Part shown: positions 10,331-22,942 of the stretch, piece after piece
Layout of the letters: every line of letters begins with the position of its first letter
How positions within the stretch are numbered: position 1 is the first letter of the stretch
NCBI GenBank assembly: GCA_963691655.1
Contig: OY829326.1
Coordinates: forward strand, 37,289,989 to 37,353,988
Direction: 5' to 3'
DNA length: 64,000 bases
Origin: Toxonevra muliebris
Lineage: Eukaryota; Arthropoda; Insecta; Diptera; Pallopteridae
Notes under the pieces: generated by a model
Database searches by the model: none
What the model was told of the DNA's origin: nothing
Seen by the model: the letters and a program-made list of their open reading frames with translations, nothing else
Translations under genes and position numbers: made by a program

Positions 10331-13300
10331 GGAGATGTTTCTGATCGTTTTTAAAACAATAGAAAGTTTTGAGAGTAAACCTTCAAGGGGGACAAGAAAT
10401 TCATTCGTTTGGGACACATCTCGGGACCAAGCAGAAACGGTCCGATAACGAGGTGTTCCGATTTTAAAAGTTTTATTTTTTTAGTGAAAAAATGGAAAAA
10501 GCACATGAATCATTTTTTATTATGTACGTACTTATACATTTGACTTAAATAAAGTAATATATTTTTGAGATATGTTAAATAGCCAAGAATGGCATCAAAT
10601 CGAAATGTTTTTACTCATCTCGGAACTAACACAAGGGAGAAATAAGTTTTGAAATCAGATAGTATCTTCAGGTTCCAAAAGGGTTTAAAATATTCCGAAA
10701 TTCTCCTGTTAAAAATTTGAAGACGATGTTATGCCTGGTTTTAAATACTTTTGGCCAACCGTTCGATGCCGTAAAATTGGAAATATTCAATGCTTGAGCA
10801 ATAACACTGTACAACTACAAACTGTGATCCGTTGATCACGAATCTATAAAAATTTTAGGGTCAGGTTTCGGGTATATCCGTAAATCCTCGTTTTTTGAAA
10901 ATTTGATAAGGTGTTCATGGATGAAAACACTTTTTTTTTGCTTTCCTGCATGAATCATGCAATTTTAAACGTCCTGGATGATTTTTATGGATTCGTGACC
11001 AGCGGCCAAAAATACTGCAAAATAATTAGGGCACATCTCAGACACTACTTTAAATTCTCATTTTGTTGTACAGTGATATTTTAAAATATTTTTGAGTGCA
11101 AGGGTTAACAACTTAAAAACCTGTAAATCAATGTCAGTAAATGATGCACACGATTTTATACGTTGCTCAATCTTTAATTTTTTCTTTCCTTGGCATAATC
11201 CTCTGAATTTGGCTTTTGTTTATTTTAAAGATTTCCGCCCATTTCCTATGAGACAAACACCTTTCCTCAACAGCATTAATCACTTTAAATTTTTTTTTTC
11301 AATAAAAAAAACATTTTAGTTCTATTAAAAAGGTTCTGTGGCACTAAAAATATTGTCAAAATCGCGGTCCATGACCCGATTAGAAGGTGGCCCAAATAGC
11401 AAAGAAAATTTCTTCTAAATCCAAAAAAAAAAAAAACTTAATAGTGCGGTTCGATTAGCAAGTGTCCCAATTAACAGGTTTGACTGCATATATATTTCGT
11501 ATTCAGAACCCCCCCCATTTAAAAATTTTTCAAGCACCGCGTTATAAGCTAAAGATTGGACCCCGTTTGGCACTGCAAACATTCAGAGTCATTTGAACCT
11601 TCCCCAACATGGGAAGCATACTCTTTTTCCAGCCGCTTATTCTGAGTATAAACGCAGTATTGCTTACAGTGGCAATGCAAATCCACTGGTCTTCACTGGA
11701 ATTTTGTTCGTTCTAGATTTTGCTAGAGTTATCCATCTGAAGTACCTTCTCTATGTTTCGTTGGCCTTGACCTAGTTCCCTCTAAGAATAGTCACTTCAA
11801 CTTCGTTTAGGTTGCTCAGGTTGCCAGAGAAAAACCGCTTGAAGGTGAGAGGTTCATCAGTATCTACATATTCTACTTTAATCCCCCAAATTACCTACTC
11901 TTGCAAAAATCTCCTTATAATGGGATGAACTGTTAGATAAAAAACCAACAAACTTCGCTTAGGGATTGATTTGCTTATATTGTCAAGTCGCGCTCAAACT
12001 CAAATAAAGTTGGAATCACCAACTCGGGATTATTTTCAGAAAGTTTTTAGTTTAATTTCAATTTGAAATTTACAGTTGCCTTGTGTAGTTTGAAGAAAAA
12101 ATCTACAATAAAAACTGTGTAAATACAATTTCATAGGAATTGAAATTGAATACGATTTTATTTCGCTAGGAACAACTTCCGAAAAGAACAACATTTTGTG
12201 CTTTGAAAATATATTTCCCGGTGGAACAAAATATTAAAAGTTTCTGTTTTTTTATTCCGCGTATAACTGAATGCTATCGGAGAACTAATCGCCTTTCATT
12301 TCGAAAGAAATATCGTATTGACTTCGATGTTTTTTTAGTTGTTGGTATTTGCAAAATCCTGTGACCAGTATCTTTGTGAGGAGAGTCACAAAAGCGATCG
12401 CATAAGGGAACATTTCTAGGAAATGATACAGAAGTATGAATATGTTTCTGGATCCGGAAGCGGTACATTCAAAACGGGAACTTTCCCATTAAAAATACGT
12501 CTAGACGTACAGTTTACGAACTGTATATTCTAATTGAAAACGGAAAATTTTCCCATAAAGAAAACAAAGGAAATAATGTCTTTATTTTTAAAACGTAATT
12601 TAATTAAACAAGAATTCGGGATTCAGACCAACATCTTCATTTAAGATATGAAAAGATTTTTCTAAATAAATACCAATTTTTCATATGCAAAATTTCATAT
12701 TCATTATATTTCCAGCATAATCTATTTTCCCAAATCAAACTACTTGGGAATGATCATAAAAGAATTCAATTATTCTACTCTAGTCACCGCATAAAAGAAA
12801 ACTCAAAATAAACAATCAAACACACACACACACAGTTATTCATACTTTTGTCTACATATTCAATTATATTACCAATTTCACTATCATGATAGTTTGCCTT
12901 TTCTATATCAGAAAGAAAAAAGAAAAAAAAAAGAAAAAGATAAAATGGTTTACATTGCAAAAACTTCAGCGCCAGCATATTCCCTACTTTTCTATCAGGA
13001 TAAGCAAACAAATCCGAAAGAAAATAACTGAAAATCAAAATCCTAATATTATTTTAAGGATTTTCTTTGATGTCCATAGAGAGAAATGGGAAGAGAGAAA
13101 TAGCAGAAAGTAGCAGAACACAGTGCCGCTGAAAACTATATTACATAATAAATAGTTGTATGGAAAAAAAAGAAAAAATAATTGGAGCTGTAAAAAAGTG
13201 GAAAAACTGTGGGAAATGTTTTAACAGCTATGTAAATGATTCAAACCACTGTGCGTGCTCTTCGCAACCCACACACATACACCACACATACTTCAGCTCT

Positions 13301-14399
13301 ATAAATTCCGCTTAACATCTTCATTTTCATGTAAACATTTTTTTTTTCACATCTACACATATATACACGTGTTTGCATGTATTAGTAGAAGTGTAAGTAT
13401 GCGTATGGTGGAATGAAAGTAGAAGAGTGAGTTTACTACTTGTGCTTGGTGTATATGTGATTTTCGCTTAGGCGACAAAATCATGCAACTGGAAATTTGA
13501 TTGCATTTTAAGCCTCAACTAGGAGTAGCAGTAGTGATGCTTTTTTTCTCTACTTTTGTATTCCTGCAGCAGTAGATTCTAATGCTGTGGTGTCGTTGGC
13601 AATAAATCGTTATGTAATGCGCGTCGACATTAGTTGAAGAGCGCGAGACTCTTATAAAACGCTTTCAGCTACTAATTCTATTCGATTTTATTTAATTTTT
13701 CACTCGTTGCTATGTTTAAGTATTATTGTATGTACGTGAAAATTTTGTCGCTATTGCATTTCACTTATGTTTTTTTTTTTTTGGTACTGATATCTAGTCA
13801 TTAAAATATATACCTACATATTTACATAAGTATTGAAATTTATTTCTTCATTCATTTACCCACAATCACAAATCGTCTGTTTGAATAGGAGCAGCTATGG
13901 TTTTTTGTAGGCGCTTGGAAAAAGATTTTTTTTTTTTTTTTTTCAAAGTATGTTACATACTTTTGTAGGATGAAGAAAATGTAGTTAAGTGGTAACGTGA
14001 AATTGCCAGCTGTTGTCGTAATATATTTTCTGGTATATATTTGGGATCAGTTTTTAAAATGATATGCATTTTGTTGGGTTACTAAAAATAAATGATATGT
14101 GTATCTGTAGAATTCGTTCTGAAATTTGTCCCAACTTCTCTCATTCCACCCAGATATGTTGTAAAGTCATTATTTTTGAACTAGATTACTTTACAATCGC
14201 AAATTACATTAGTAATGTATTCTTCCTTGTGTTTGTTTAAAATTTTTTAAATTTTTGTTTTTTCTATTTTCAATCCTCTCTAAAGTTCCAAATACAGAAA
14301 TTGATAAAATGTTTTTTTTTTTTTAGTTTAAAATTTTTGTTACTAAGGTTATAAAATGGAAACTTTTTTTAATTTGGAAGTAGTCGAATAACACAATCT
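10331..14399. other. AT-rich non-coding DNA
   Basis: No gene recognised. Contains a possible pogo-like transposon end at 11440-11487, a CA repeat near 12821-12833 and, near 13650, a TATAAAA box without a convincing initiator. Open frames here are short and compositionally biased. Confidence 0.5.
11440..11487. repeat. Possible pogo/Tigger-like terminal repeat
   Basis: The reverse complement starts CAGTCAAACCTGTTAATTGG and continues into GGACACTTGCTAATCG, resembling pogo-family ends (CAGT at the terminus). A related degenerate block lies at 11375-11400 in direct orientation. I could not find the partner end. Confidence 0.3.
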
Positions 14400-14530
14400 C
14401 AATTACTGCGAATCACGACGGATTACGGTCTTCGTTAACACTGGCGGCTACAGCAGCAATATTTTCCGTTGTATGCGTTCTACGCATACGGGTAGTTGGA
14501 TCGATATCCAATAAAATTGGTGCGAAATTT
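14400..14530 (-). pseudogene. Tc1/mariner-superfamily transposase N-terminal remnant
   Basis: The minus strand reads MRRTHTTENIAAVAASVNED followed by RNPS, a stop and FAVIEIVLFDY. The pattern 'R-T-x-E-N-I-A-A-V-x-x-S-V-x-E-D' is the start of the helix-turn-helix region of a common insect transposase family. About 40 residues survive, with a stop. It is a small relic. Confidence 0.5.
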
Positions 14531-14966
14531 TGTTACTACGCACAGTGATTTGATCCCATACAACGACGGGAACGGGACAAAATTAGAAGGAGTGCTCTCA
14601 TTTTCATAAAATTTCGTGTGTTATTAAATTTTAAGCTGTTTAGTTCGCTAAACTCAAATCTGAAGTCAGTTTTAATCAGCCTGTTTAGGTTTCGCCACTA
14701 ACTAAGCTTAAAATTAAAATTTTCGTTTTATTTGGAAAGCTATAACGAGAGCATGGGTGGTTCTTTAAGAAATTTATTTCATTTAGTTATGTTGGCCTTT
14801 TCAAAAAGTTAACATTTTTTTTATTGGAATTCTTTACTGTTGGAATGAAAGTGATATTAAATCATATCGTCCCAACATTCGATTAATCGAACAGCAACTT
14901 CGTAAATTCGTCAAAAATACATTTATAAAATTTTTCCAAAAGTAATCATTGTTTAATATTTTTATA
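14531..14966. other. AT-rich spacer
   Basis: No gene or clear repeat; lies between a transposase relic and DD37E copy B. Confidence 0.4.
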
Positions 14967-16278
14967 AGGAGTGAGATCGAAAAAATCTTAACATATATAA
15001 AATTCAACAATTTTTAAACGGTTGATCTTAGAGTTTTGATTTTTTTTTTATTTAATTGATAATATTTTACAAATTACAGAAAAATTTTACTTTTATAGTT
15101 CTAACCACTATTTATGAACTCGTGGACTTTTTTTGGTAATCCTTCCATTAGAGATTTGATTGTTGTTTCAGACACCTTTTTGGAACAGTTTGCCCATGTC
15201 CTTTTTAAATCTTCGATATTTTGGGACACCTTTTTTGTGCTCTTTAAGTTTCTTTTCACAAGAGCTCAATATCTCTCCACTGGTCTTAGCTCCAGACAGT
15301 TTGGAGGATTAGCCTCTCTTGGTACAAAAACTATGTTATTAGTTTGGTACCACTCCAGAGCTTTCTTGCCGTAGTGATATGATGCCAAATCGGGCCAAAA
15401 GTATGTGAACACATTGTGCTCTCTTATGAAAGGAAGAAGTCTTTTTTTCAAACATTCTTTGATGTATACATATTTCGGTATTTATAGAGTCCACTGTAGC
15501 AAATGACTTGCTTCTTTTGCCGCAACTGCATATAGCTTGCCATACCAGGAAATTTTAGAAAATTTTGTCTGCTTTTGGATTCTAAATGGTTCTTCGACAT
15601 TTCCTCGAGCATCAGCAACATAAAAATTTTGACCCGGAAGCTGCGTAATATCTGCCAGTACATACGTTTCGTCGTCCATTATACAACATGAATATTTTTG
15701 TATGAAATTCGATTTTAATTTCCGAGCTCTACTTTTGGCGTCTAAATTTTTTGCAGCACTCCTGTCTGGAACTTTGTGGACTTTGTATGTTTTCAAACCT
15801 GCATTTGCTTTAACTTTGCGCACCAAATAGTCAGAGCACTGAGCTAACCGGGCAGCTTTTCTACCAGATGTGTTTGGAGATCTTTCCAATATGTTTTCTA
15901 TTTTCTTGGCTTTCCCAATATCATGTGGTCCTTGTTTTCTTCTTGAACCAGGTTTCCTATCGATGGTCAAATTCTCCTGAAACTGTTTAATAACATTGGA
16001 AACAGTTTGACGGCAGACCTTCAATTCTTTGGCAAAGTTTTTGTAGGACCAATTTGGATTTTTTTGAAAAGTTGTAATAATTTTAAGACGTACTTTTTAT
16101 TCTTCACTCATTTTGATCAAACTCACAATAAATCAACATGTTTGTCATTAAAATTAACAACTGACATATTTTTCAAAGATAACTACAAAGATAACTAGAT
16201 CAAAGAAATTTTTAAATTTTACACCAAAAAAAAATTATTAGGTAAAACGTGTGTTAAGATTTTTTCAATCTCACTCCT
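14967..16278 (-). mobile_element. DD37E Tc1/mariner element, copy B
   Basis: Same family as 7747-8951 but inverted. The + strand left end is AGGAGTGAGATCGAAAAAAT and the right end is the reverse complement of AGGAGTGAGATTGAAAAAAT. TA flanks both sides (14965-14966 and 16279-16280). Length 1312 bp. It lies 6.0 kb from copy A, facing it, so the two form a long inverted pair. Confidence 0.9.
15101..16111 (-). pseudogene. Transposase of DD37E copy B, broken
   Basis: A stop follows MSEE at the N-terminus. The main piece (15482-16024) reads KVCRQTVSNVIKQFQENL (HTH), QGPHDIGKAKK (basic linker), then CCIMDDETYVLADITQLPG (first catalytic Asp), and shifts frame after KLYAVAAKEAS. Downstream pieces hold FWPDLASYHYGKK (second Asp intact) and LELRPVER (Glu). 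It is better preserved than copy A at the catalytic residues, but still contains at least two frame breaks. Confidence 0.85.
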
Positions 16279-16280
16279 TA

Positions 16281-17240
16281 TATACAGACTTAAAAATAGT
16301 ATTTCACATGACTTCAAGGCCAGGTGTGTCGACATACTTTTTTGGAAGGTGGTTTTGAAAATCAACGAAAAATAGTAAAAATAATTATTTTGCATTGAAA
16401 TGAGAAATTTGCCTAGATAAAATAACAAACTTGCTATGGAAATTATAACTTCGCAGGTCCTCATATATTTTTCGGAGATTACAATTGACCAAACTTTTGT
16501 AAAAAAAATAAATGGAGAAATAGGCAAAATACAACAAAAATGCATATTTTCTGTTCTTAACTTATAATAACTTCTAAAATACTGTGTTATTGCTCATGAT
16601 GTGGCGTAGAAATATTTTTAATTTTTTTTTTCACCTGGTCACCTTTTTTTCTTGGGGTAAGATAAAAACTGCTATACCCTCTAAAATTCAGAAACAATTT
16701 TTTTTTATTTTTTTTAAGTACTAAAATTTCTTATTGAAGACATATAAAAGTTGTGTTTTGAAAATTTTCCAAATTGAATCATGGCATATTGTGCCGGGAC
16801 GATATGAGTTAATGTATGTAATTTTTAGCTTTTTACTCTTTTAGTAATTTTTCAGTATGATTGCATACTTTTAGGGTTAATAAAAAAAGTTTAATTCCAA
16901 TTTTAGGCGAAGAAATCTGGTTCAGACCTATTTTTAAATTGAATTATTTGTCAAAAGCGGATAATGTTTTTGCATATTCCGATAAAGAAAGGTGGCTTCT
17001 AAAATTGAGAAAAAATCTAGGAACATATTTTCACATACTCGATAGATAATCGATTTTCTACAGATTTTTAGCAAATATTCAAGGATGATCCAAGAAATAA
17101 TAGTTGATGAACTGGGATTGAATGCCCTTTTGAATATTAGAAAAACATCTGGCATATACAAAGAAATCTGCTCGATAGGTTGTACAAATGGCGTTCAAAA
17201 GGACTCAATATTTTCTTACAAAATTTGAAAAGGGAGTGTC
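16281..17240. other. AT-rich non-coding DNA
   Basis: No gene recognised on either strand; short open frames do not resemble known proteins. Confidence 0.5.
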
Positions 17241-18440
17241 TATTATTATTATTATTAAGAAGAGGTTGAGGCGACTCGAAAGTCAGGCACTACGACCTAA
17301 AAGACCTTTTGTGCCAAAGCCCCGAAATTAAGACAAAATATGATTCTCTATCCTAATGAAGGCTGGAACATCATTTGTGGAAGAGGTTTTGATTTCGTTT
17401 GTTGATAAGAACGGTTTTCTAAAGATGCCTCTTCTTTGTCGAGACATCTGGACATTCACACAGCATGTGAGATGTCATCTTATCATCCTCCATACATAGA
17501 CGACATTCTGTCTTAAGTGATAGACCTACTTAGGTGGTAGATAGAAAGCCTACCAGCAATCTAAGATCCGATTTAGCTAAGTTCAGAGATTTGGTGAGAG
17601 TGAGATGAGGAATGAGCTTCTTTGCCTGACTAAGGCCTTGCACATAATGCCAATAAGATAGACATTCGTCCCACGCCTCAATAATCTATTTGAAAAAAGT
17701 CCAGCCGATTTCACAGATGGGATCGGGGTTCCTGAACCCTGCCTAGCTAAGTTCATCAGCAGCTACGTTACCTATAATGTCACTGTGGCCAGGTACCCAA
17801 CAAAGCATGATTTTGTTATGGATAAACAACTTTTGCAGACACTCAAAACACTCCTTCACTTGCTTTGAAGTAAAGCAACATGATGAAAATGCCTTTTAGA
17901 CCTTTATTAAGGTTAATTCTGGCGCATGTCTCAATTGCATATGATTTGGCTTGAAAAACACTAGGCCAAGTGCGCAGTGGAATTGAAATTCGAGTGTTAG
18001 GTCCAACAACGCCATCACCAGAACCACAATCGGTTTTCGAGCCGTCAGTATACCAATTGAATGCAAAGTGACCCAAGTTGGGGAATTGGGAATTCCAATT
18101 TGGACCTGGACGAAAGAATGATATTAAATTTCCGGTCAAAGTTTAGATCCCTAATCATAAAATCTGACACAGAGCAGATCAGCCTCTTAGTAAGTTGGAT
18201 GAAACTTGCAAACTCAAGGCAGAAATCTTTTTTATGAAAATGTGCAGTGGAGCAAGTCCGATCAAAGATGCTGATGCTGAGGAGTGGGACAAGCACGCAT
18301 GGCCCCTGTGATTGAGAAACAGGCAAGCCTTTGGAGTTTGTTAAGTTTTCTGGTAAGGGAGTGTCTAGAATCATTAATAAAATCATAAAAGGGATGAGAC
18401 TAAATTCTATAGGTAAGACCCGGAAACCATACAACAGTCT
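17241..18440 (-). mobile_element. 5'-truncated I-like non-LTR retrotransposon
   Basis: Minus strand. A RNase H domain is visible: FNWYTDGSKTDCGSGDGVVG with the first catalytic Asp, VFQAKSYAIETCARINLNKG with the Glu position altered in context, and a later CWVPGHSDIIGNVAADEL motif. A C-terminal segment with CRLCMEDDKMTSHMLCECP (zinc-knuckle-like Cys pattern) follows. The 3' end is a (TAA)n tail, read on the + strand as TATTATTATTATTATTAAG at 17241, typical of I-factor relatives. The frame is broken by shifts and stops and no reverse transcriptase core remains. Confidence 0.75.
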
Positions 18441-21400
18441 TTGGTATGAAACTCAAAAGTTGCAGATCCAAGCTTCAAAAATACGAGGTTGAGGAATGTT
18501 TTAAAAAATAGACCTACCGACTTAAGAAATTAATAAAAATAGTTTAGGAAAGATAAAAAATTATGAAAATTAGCGATCTTTTGTCCTTTTAATCCCTCCG
18601 TATATGTTCATACCTGTTTTGATCAGAGTACAACGTTGTTACAACAAACAAACGCCGTTCTTTTTTTATTTCGTTCCTAACCATTAAGAACTAAGAAGAG
18701 CCATAGCTAAAAAAAAAGGCTTTTCCAAACTTATAAAGAACACAATTTCTTTCAGATTGCTTCAACTTATGTCCGCTCGTTTCTTGCGGGATAAAGAGTT
18801 TCCATAAAGCGTTTTTATGGTTTAAGCTTCCTTTCCAACAGTTCTTTTTCAGGTACACCTACCCCTTCCATGTTTCCTGTTGCCCTGTGGGTTCCATTCT
18901 AATACATGTTCGAAGCTTAAACTAGCTAAAAACGAAGATATACCTGCGCATCTATATAGTAGTTGAAAAAGAGCATGAGATAATATTAACACTGGAATTA
19001 ATTACTTAACTTGTTAAACATCAAGTGCATGTATGTGTATGTGAATTTGTTCTGCCATTTTGTCATGCTATATCAACATTACAAACACAAACACGCTCAC
19101 ATTTATACATACTCAACTGTTCATTATGTAATTTTTAACTATTTGCATATGTTGAAGTATGTCTGCAAGTGAATATGTGAATGTATTTGTGTGCCCTTTG
19201 CCGTGACATTTTTGTTTTTTACTTTTTGTGTTCCAGGCAACACTTAATGTCTTTATAAAAATGGTTTTTGTCGGTGCCGACCTCAATAATCATTTCCGGT
19301 GCACATACACATAAAGACACGTACACAGACATACATATATACGTATACTTATACTCTATGTAACCGAATTCATTTCTACAAAGAATAAGAATAATGTTAC
19401 TTTTGTATGCTTCTCTCTCTTTCGTTTTCTTCAATTTCTTTTTCATCTGCTGTTAATGAGAAGTTGAAGGATAAAGTTGTATGTGGTGTGTGTGTGTCTG
19501 TATTGGTGTGCATATGTGTGTATGTGTGCCTGTCTCTTTGAATAAATGCATGCATGCTGGCAACCGCTGCTGCCGCACTGCATCCAAAGAAAAAAAGCAA
19601 CAAAAGACATTAAGTGGTTTTCATCTTTTTTTTTTTTTGTTGTCTATACATTATATGAAAGTGTTCTGTTTACAGTGGAACAAAATAAGAAATTATCATA
19701 AATTACAAGGATTTAGTTGTACGAGAAAAAAGTGTAATTCTTCAAATTTTTTTGCTACTTCTAATTCTTTTTTTGTCTTGTCTTTGAGGCGACAATTTGT
19801 TCATTCGTATGCAATTTGGACAGACAATTTTCTAAAGAATATAAATGTCAGCTGCTTTTTTCAGTTGGCTACTTCGTTTGCATGGCAGTTTTGTTGTTTT
19901 TATAGGTACCTACTCTTAGAAATATTCTTCATACTGCATAGAAAAACTAACACATTCACATGTTAGTACTTTTCACAAAGGCGTATACAAATACTAAAAA
20001 AAACTAAAACTAAAGAAAATGTAGCAAAAGTAAAATTACTTATAAAAGCAATGCAAAAAAAAAAAGAAAGAAAAAAAAACAAACATAAAAAAGTGAAAAT
20101 GTTTGCTTGTTACGTGCAAAAACGGGTTGAGGAAAATGGAAAATAAATGCTAGAAAGAAACATTGCACACTTTTCATTTTTTTTGTAACTTGTTTTCCCT
20201 GAACAGCAACGCATTGCAAAAATATATATATATCTATTTTTACAAAGTTTTGCCATTTGTTTTGTAGCTTAAGTGGCTTGTCGTCACTCAAATTAACTTT
20301 GATGTTATTTTTTTTAGTTACTGCGGCACTTTAACATCTTGTTTCTGTACTTTTCGCTAACAATTTTGTGTTTTTTTAGCATACATAGAAAGTGTTCACA
20401 TTTATTTATTTTACTTTTCATACTCATATACACACATACATAACTACTTTTTTGTGGTTGTGGGGGAGGGGGTAGTTTGTGTGTGTGTGTGTGTGTGGCT
20501 GGACATGTACTTACGCATGTGCACTCGGAATCTATATACCTTGATATTTACTTTTACGGCTATTCATTTGATTACTATTTGTTGAGATATTGTACAATAT
20601 TTTTTGAGTTCAATTTACAGTTCTTCATATCAGATTATTTGATTTAAATTCTCTCAAGTTTTCTCTTTATTCTTACAAATATTTTAGATATATAAATAAA
20701 CGACAATACAGTAAAACAATTTTTGTAAGGTTAATTCAGGGTCATTTATTTCGAGCCAGGGGGGTTACTCTGTAGTTCGATTCGAAAGAAAATTTACTCG
20801 AATTCGAACGATTGATACTCTAGAAAACCTTTTCGAATAATATTTGTTCGATGTTCAGATTTCATTTTGTGTCTTTTCGTATCGAATTTGGCATTCGAAT
20901 TGAACTGCTTTTCGAATAGAACTATATAGTAACACTCCTGTACTCTGATTTTCAGTAACACTTCTGGCATTCCCGCCATGGAGGTCGCAAACTCATAAGT
21001 TTGGTATCTGTGGAACACTGTCACACTGAAAGTCAAGCAGTCTTTCATTTCCTATTTCATGAAGTTATAAGTAGCTGTGTTTTATTCGCCAGTTAGTTTA
21101 ACAAGTGCGAACAAAACGATCAAGTTGTTAAGTCTCTTCTTCGTTATATTGTTATTCACAATGAAACTGGTCAGCAGCTAGAGGTGAAACATATTAATGG
21201 ATCCCAGTAGTTTTTCCCATTTATAAGAACATTTAACGATGATCTTAACTTATTTTCACCGACAGCCATTTCGAATCTTTCTTTTTTTTCACAATAGAAA
21301 TTGATTTTGCTTAACTACTTGTTAAGTATACATAACAGCTATAATTATACGTGTTATCTCTACGGCTTTGTTGTTGTTTTCCCATACAATTATCGCTGCT

Positions 21401-21539
21401 AGTTATACATAACTAGAAGCAAGTGGCGAATGAAACGCAGCTAGTATTTGGTTGCGTAGCCTTTTTTATTTTCCACAATTTGTAGTCTTCCCGGGAGATA
21501 TTTAACAAGTTTTTTGCAATTTTTGTAAGGTCGTTTTTA
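18441..21539. other. AT-rich non-coding DNA with GT and T-rich simple repeats
   Basis: No gene recognised. Contains TG-rich tracts near 19476-19530 and (GT)n at 20477-20497, plus long A/T homopolymers near 20050-20090. Confidence 0.55.
20477..20497. repeat. (GT)n microsatellite
   Basis: Ten consecutive GT units next to a G-rich stretch. Confidence 0.85.
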
Positions 21540-21745
21540 ATTGGTCCTTACTGATGTACAGTCTATTTTATATTCATTATATGTAAGTCAGGACTCTGAG
21601 CAGGCCTTTTCATGATATTAGGGTAATGGTTCGATGGTCAGTTTTCACCTGCAACTTTGAATACTTTGGGGCATTGTCCTGAGAGTAATTAAAGCTATAA
21701 TGTGTTGGCTACACTCATTTCATTTGGTTAAGGTATATTAGTAGA
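21540..21745 (-). pseudogene. Tc1-like transposase C-terminal remnant
   Basis: The minus strand reads SQDNAPKYSKLQVKTDHRT, then after one frameshift NHYPNIMKRPAQSPDLHIMN. These align by eye to the Tc1 'QDNxPKHxS...WPAQSPDLNPIEN' block with the second catalytic Asp. The Glu in NPIEN has been lost. Surrounding sequence is too decayed to define ends. Confidence 0.6.
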
Positions 21746-22942
21746 CTGCTAATGTTGGTTTTGGATAGTTCTCCAAGATTGTCGAATAATGGTTTGTCCA
21801 GGGTGCTCAGCTTTTCTTTCTGTTAGGATGGGCATTGACAAAGGAAGTGAACTACTGTTGTATTTTGCCATCAGGTTCTTTGCAGCTATGGCAGTAGGTG
21901 TTGCAATGGGATGTCTATTCTGGGTGCCAAAAGTCTGTGATGACTACCCCCCATTTTTAGCTCGGCCCTAATCCCTCTACTAGTCCTGTATTGTGTTAGG
22001 TGAAAGGAAACTTTACTTGTTTTTTTTTTTACCAAAATCCCGACACTGCAATTCTAAAGCCCCAAAATCTCGGGGTTGGAGATTTTTTATTAATCGCTGA
22101 AAAAAGTTCAAATAATCATCGAAAAAAATATTTGCTTTTGAAAATTATCTTGAGGCACTCAAGACCACCCAAACCCATTTTTTTTTTATTATAATTTTCC
22201 CGAAAAATTTACATATTTTCCATTATGGTTTTTAATTTTGTAGGGTGAACTTTTACAAAAAACGAAAGAAAATATTCTTTATCAACAACTGCTCGGATTG
22301 GTTTCAAGTTAAAATTATTTGAAGCAAATCTTTTTCCAATAAATTAGTGCAAAAATTTCTTTATATTGGATTTATTTTTAGGAGACTATGAAAATTTAAT
22401 CTAAAGGTTAATTTTCAAAGTCGTGACTTAAGTTCATGTTAATTTTGTTATTTGAAGTTATATATAAATAGGCTTAACCCTCTAACCCGCAAGGCTGAAT
22501 AATAAAAGAAACACCAGAATTGTTTTTTCCAGTTGTCATTGATGAAAGAAAAATTAATATGAAGTTCATTAAGTTGCAATAACTTTTGGAATCGTAGATC
22601 ACGAAAAGGTTTTAACTTTCACTTCGTTTCGTTTAATGAATTACAGTTGTAATAGCTGAAATATTTGTTGAAAAATGAAGGTTTTCCCATGAATCCTTCG
22701 CCCGCCCGTACACTTCAATCCGATAGTAATTCATGCATATTGCTTCCTCTATTCTTCAACCACGTATCTCCATTTTAGACGAAATTAAGTTTGTTTTGCT
22801 TGCATTGTTTAAAATCATAGAATCCAGATAGAAATAACTTCTCAACGAGTTTATATGAAAAAAAAAAAAATTTACAGCCAGTTTTTCAACCTCGTATCTC
22901 CACTTGAACATGAAAATTTATTTTCAAAGCCTTAGTTTTTTC
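21746..22942. other. AT-rich non-coding DNA
   Basis: No gene or repeat assigned. Confidence 0.5.

Noticed and set aside
13640..13690. TATA-box promoter near CTTATAAAACG
   Set aside because: No initiator at the right distance and no exon or open frame downstream that could be tied to it.
18045..18434. Minus-strand 129-codon frame as a gene
   Set aside because: It continues into the RNase H part of a LINE fragment and is best read as the same broken element.
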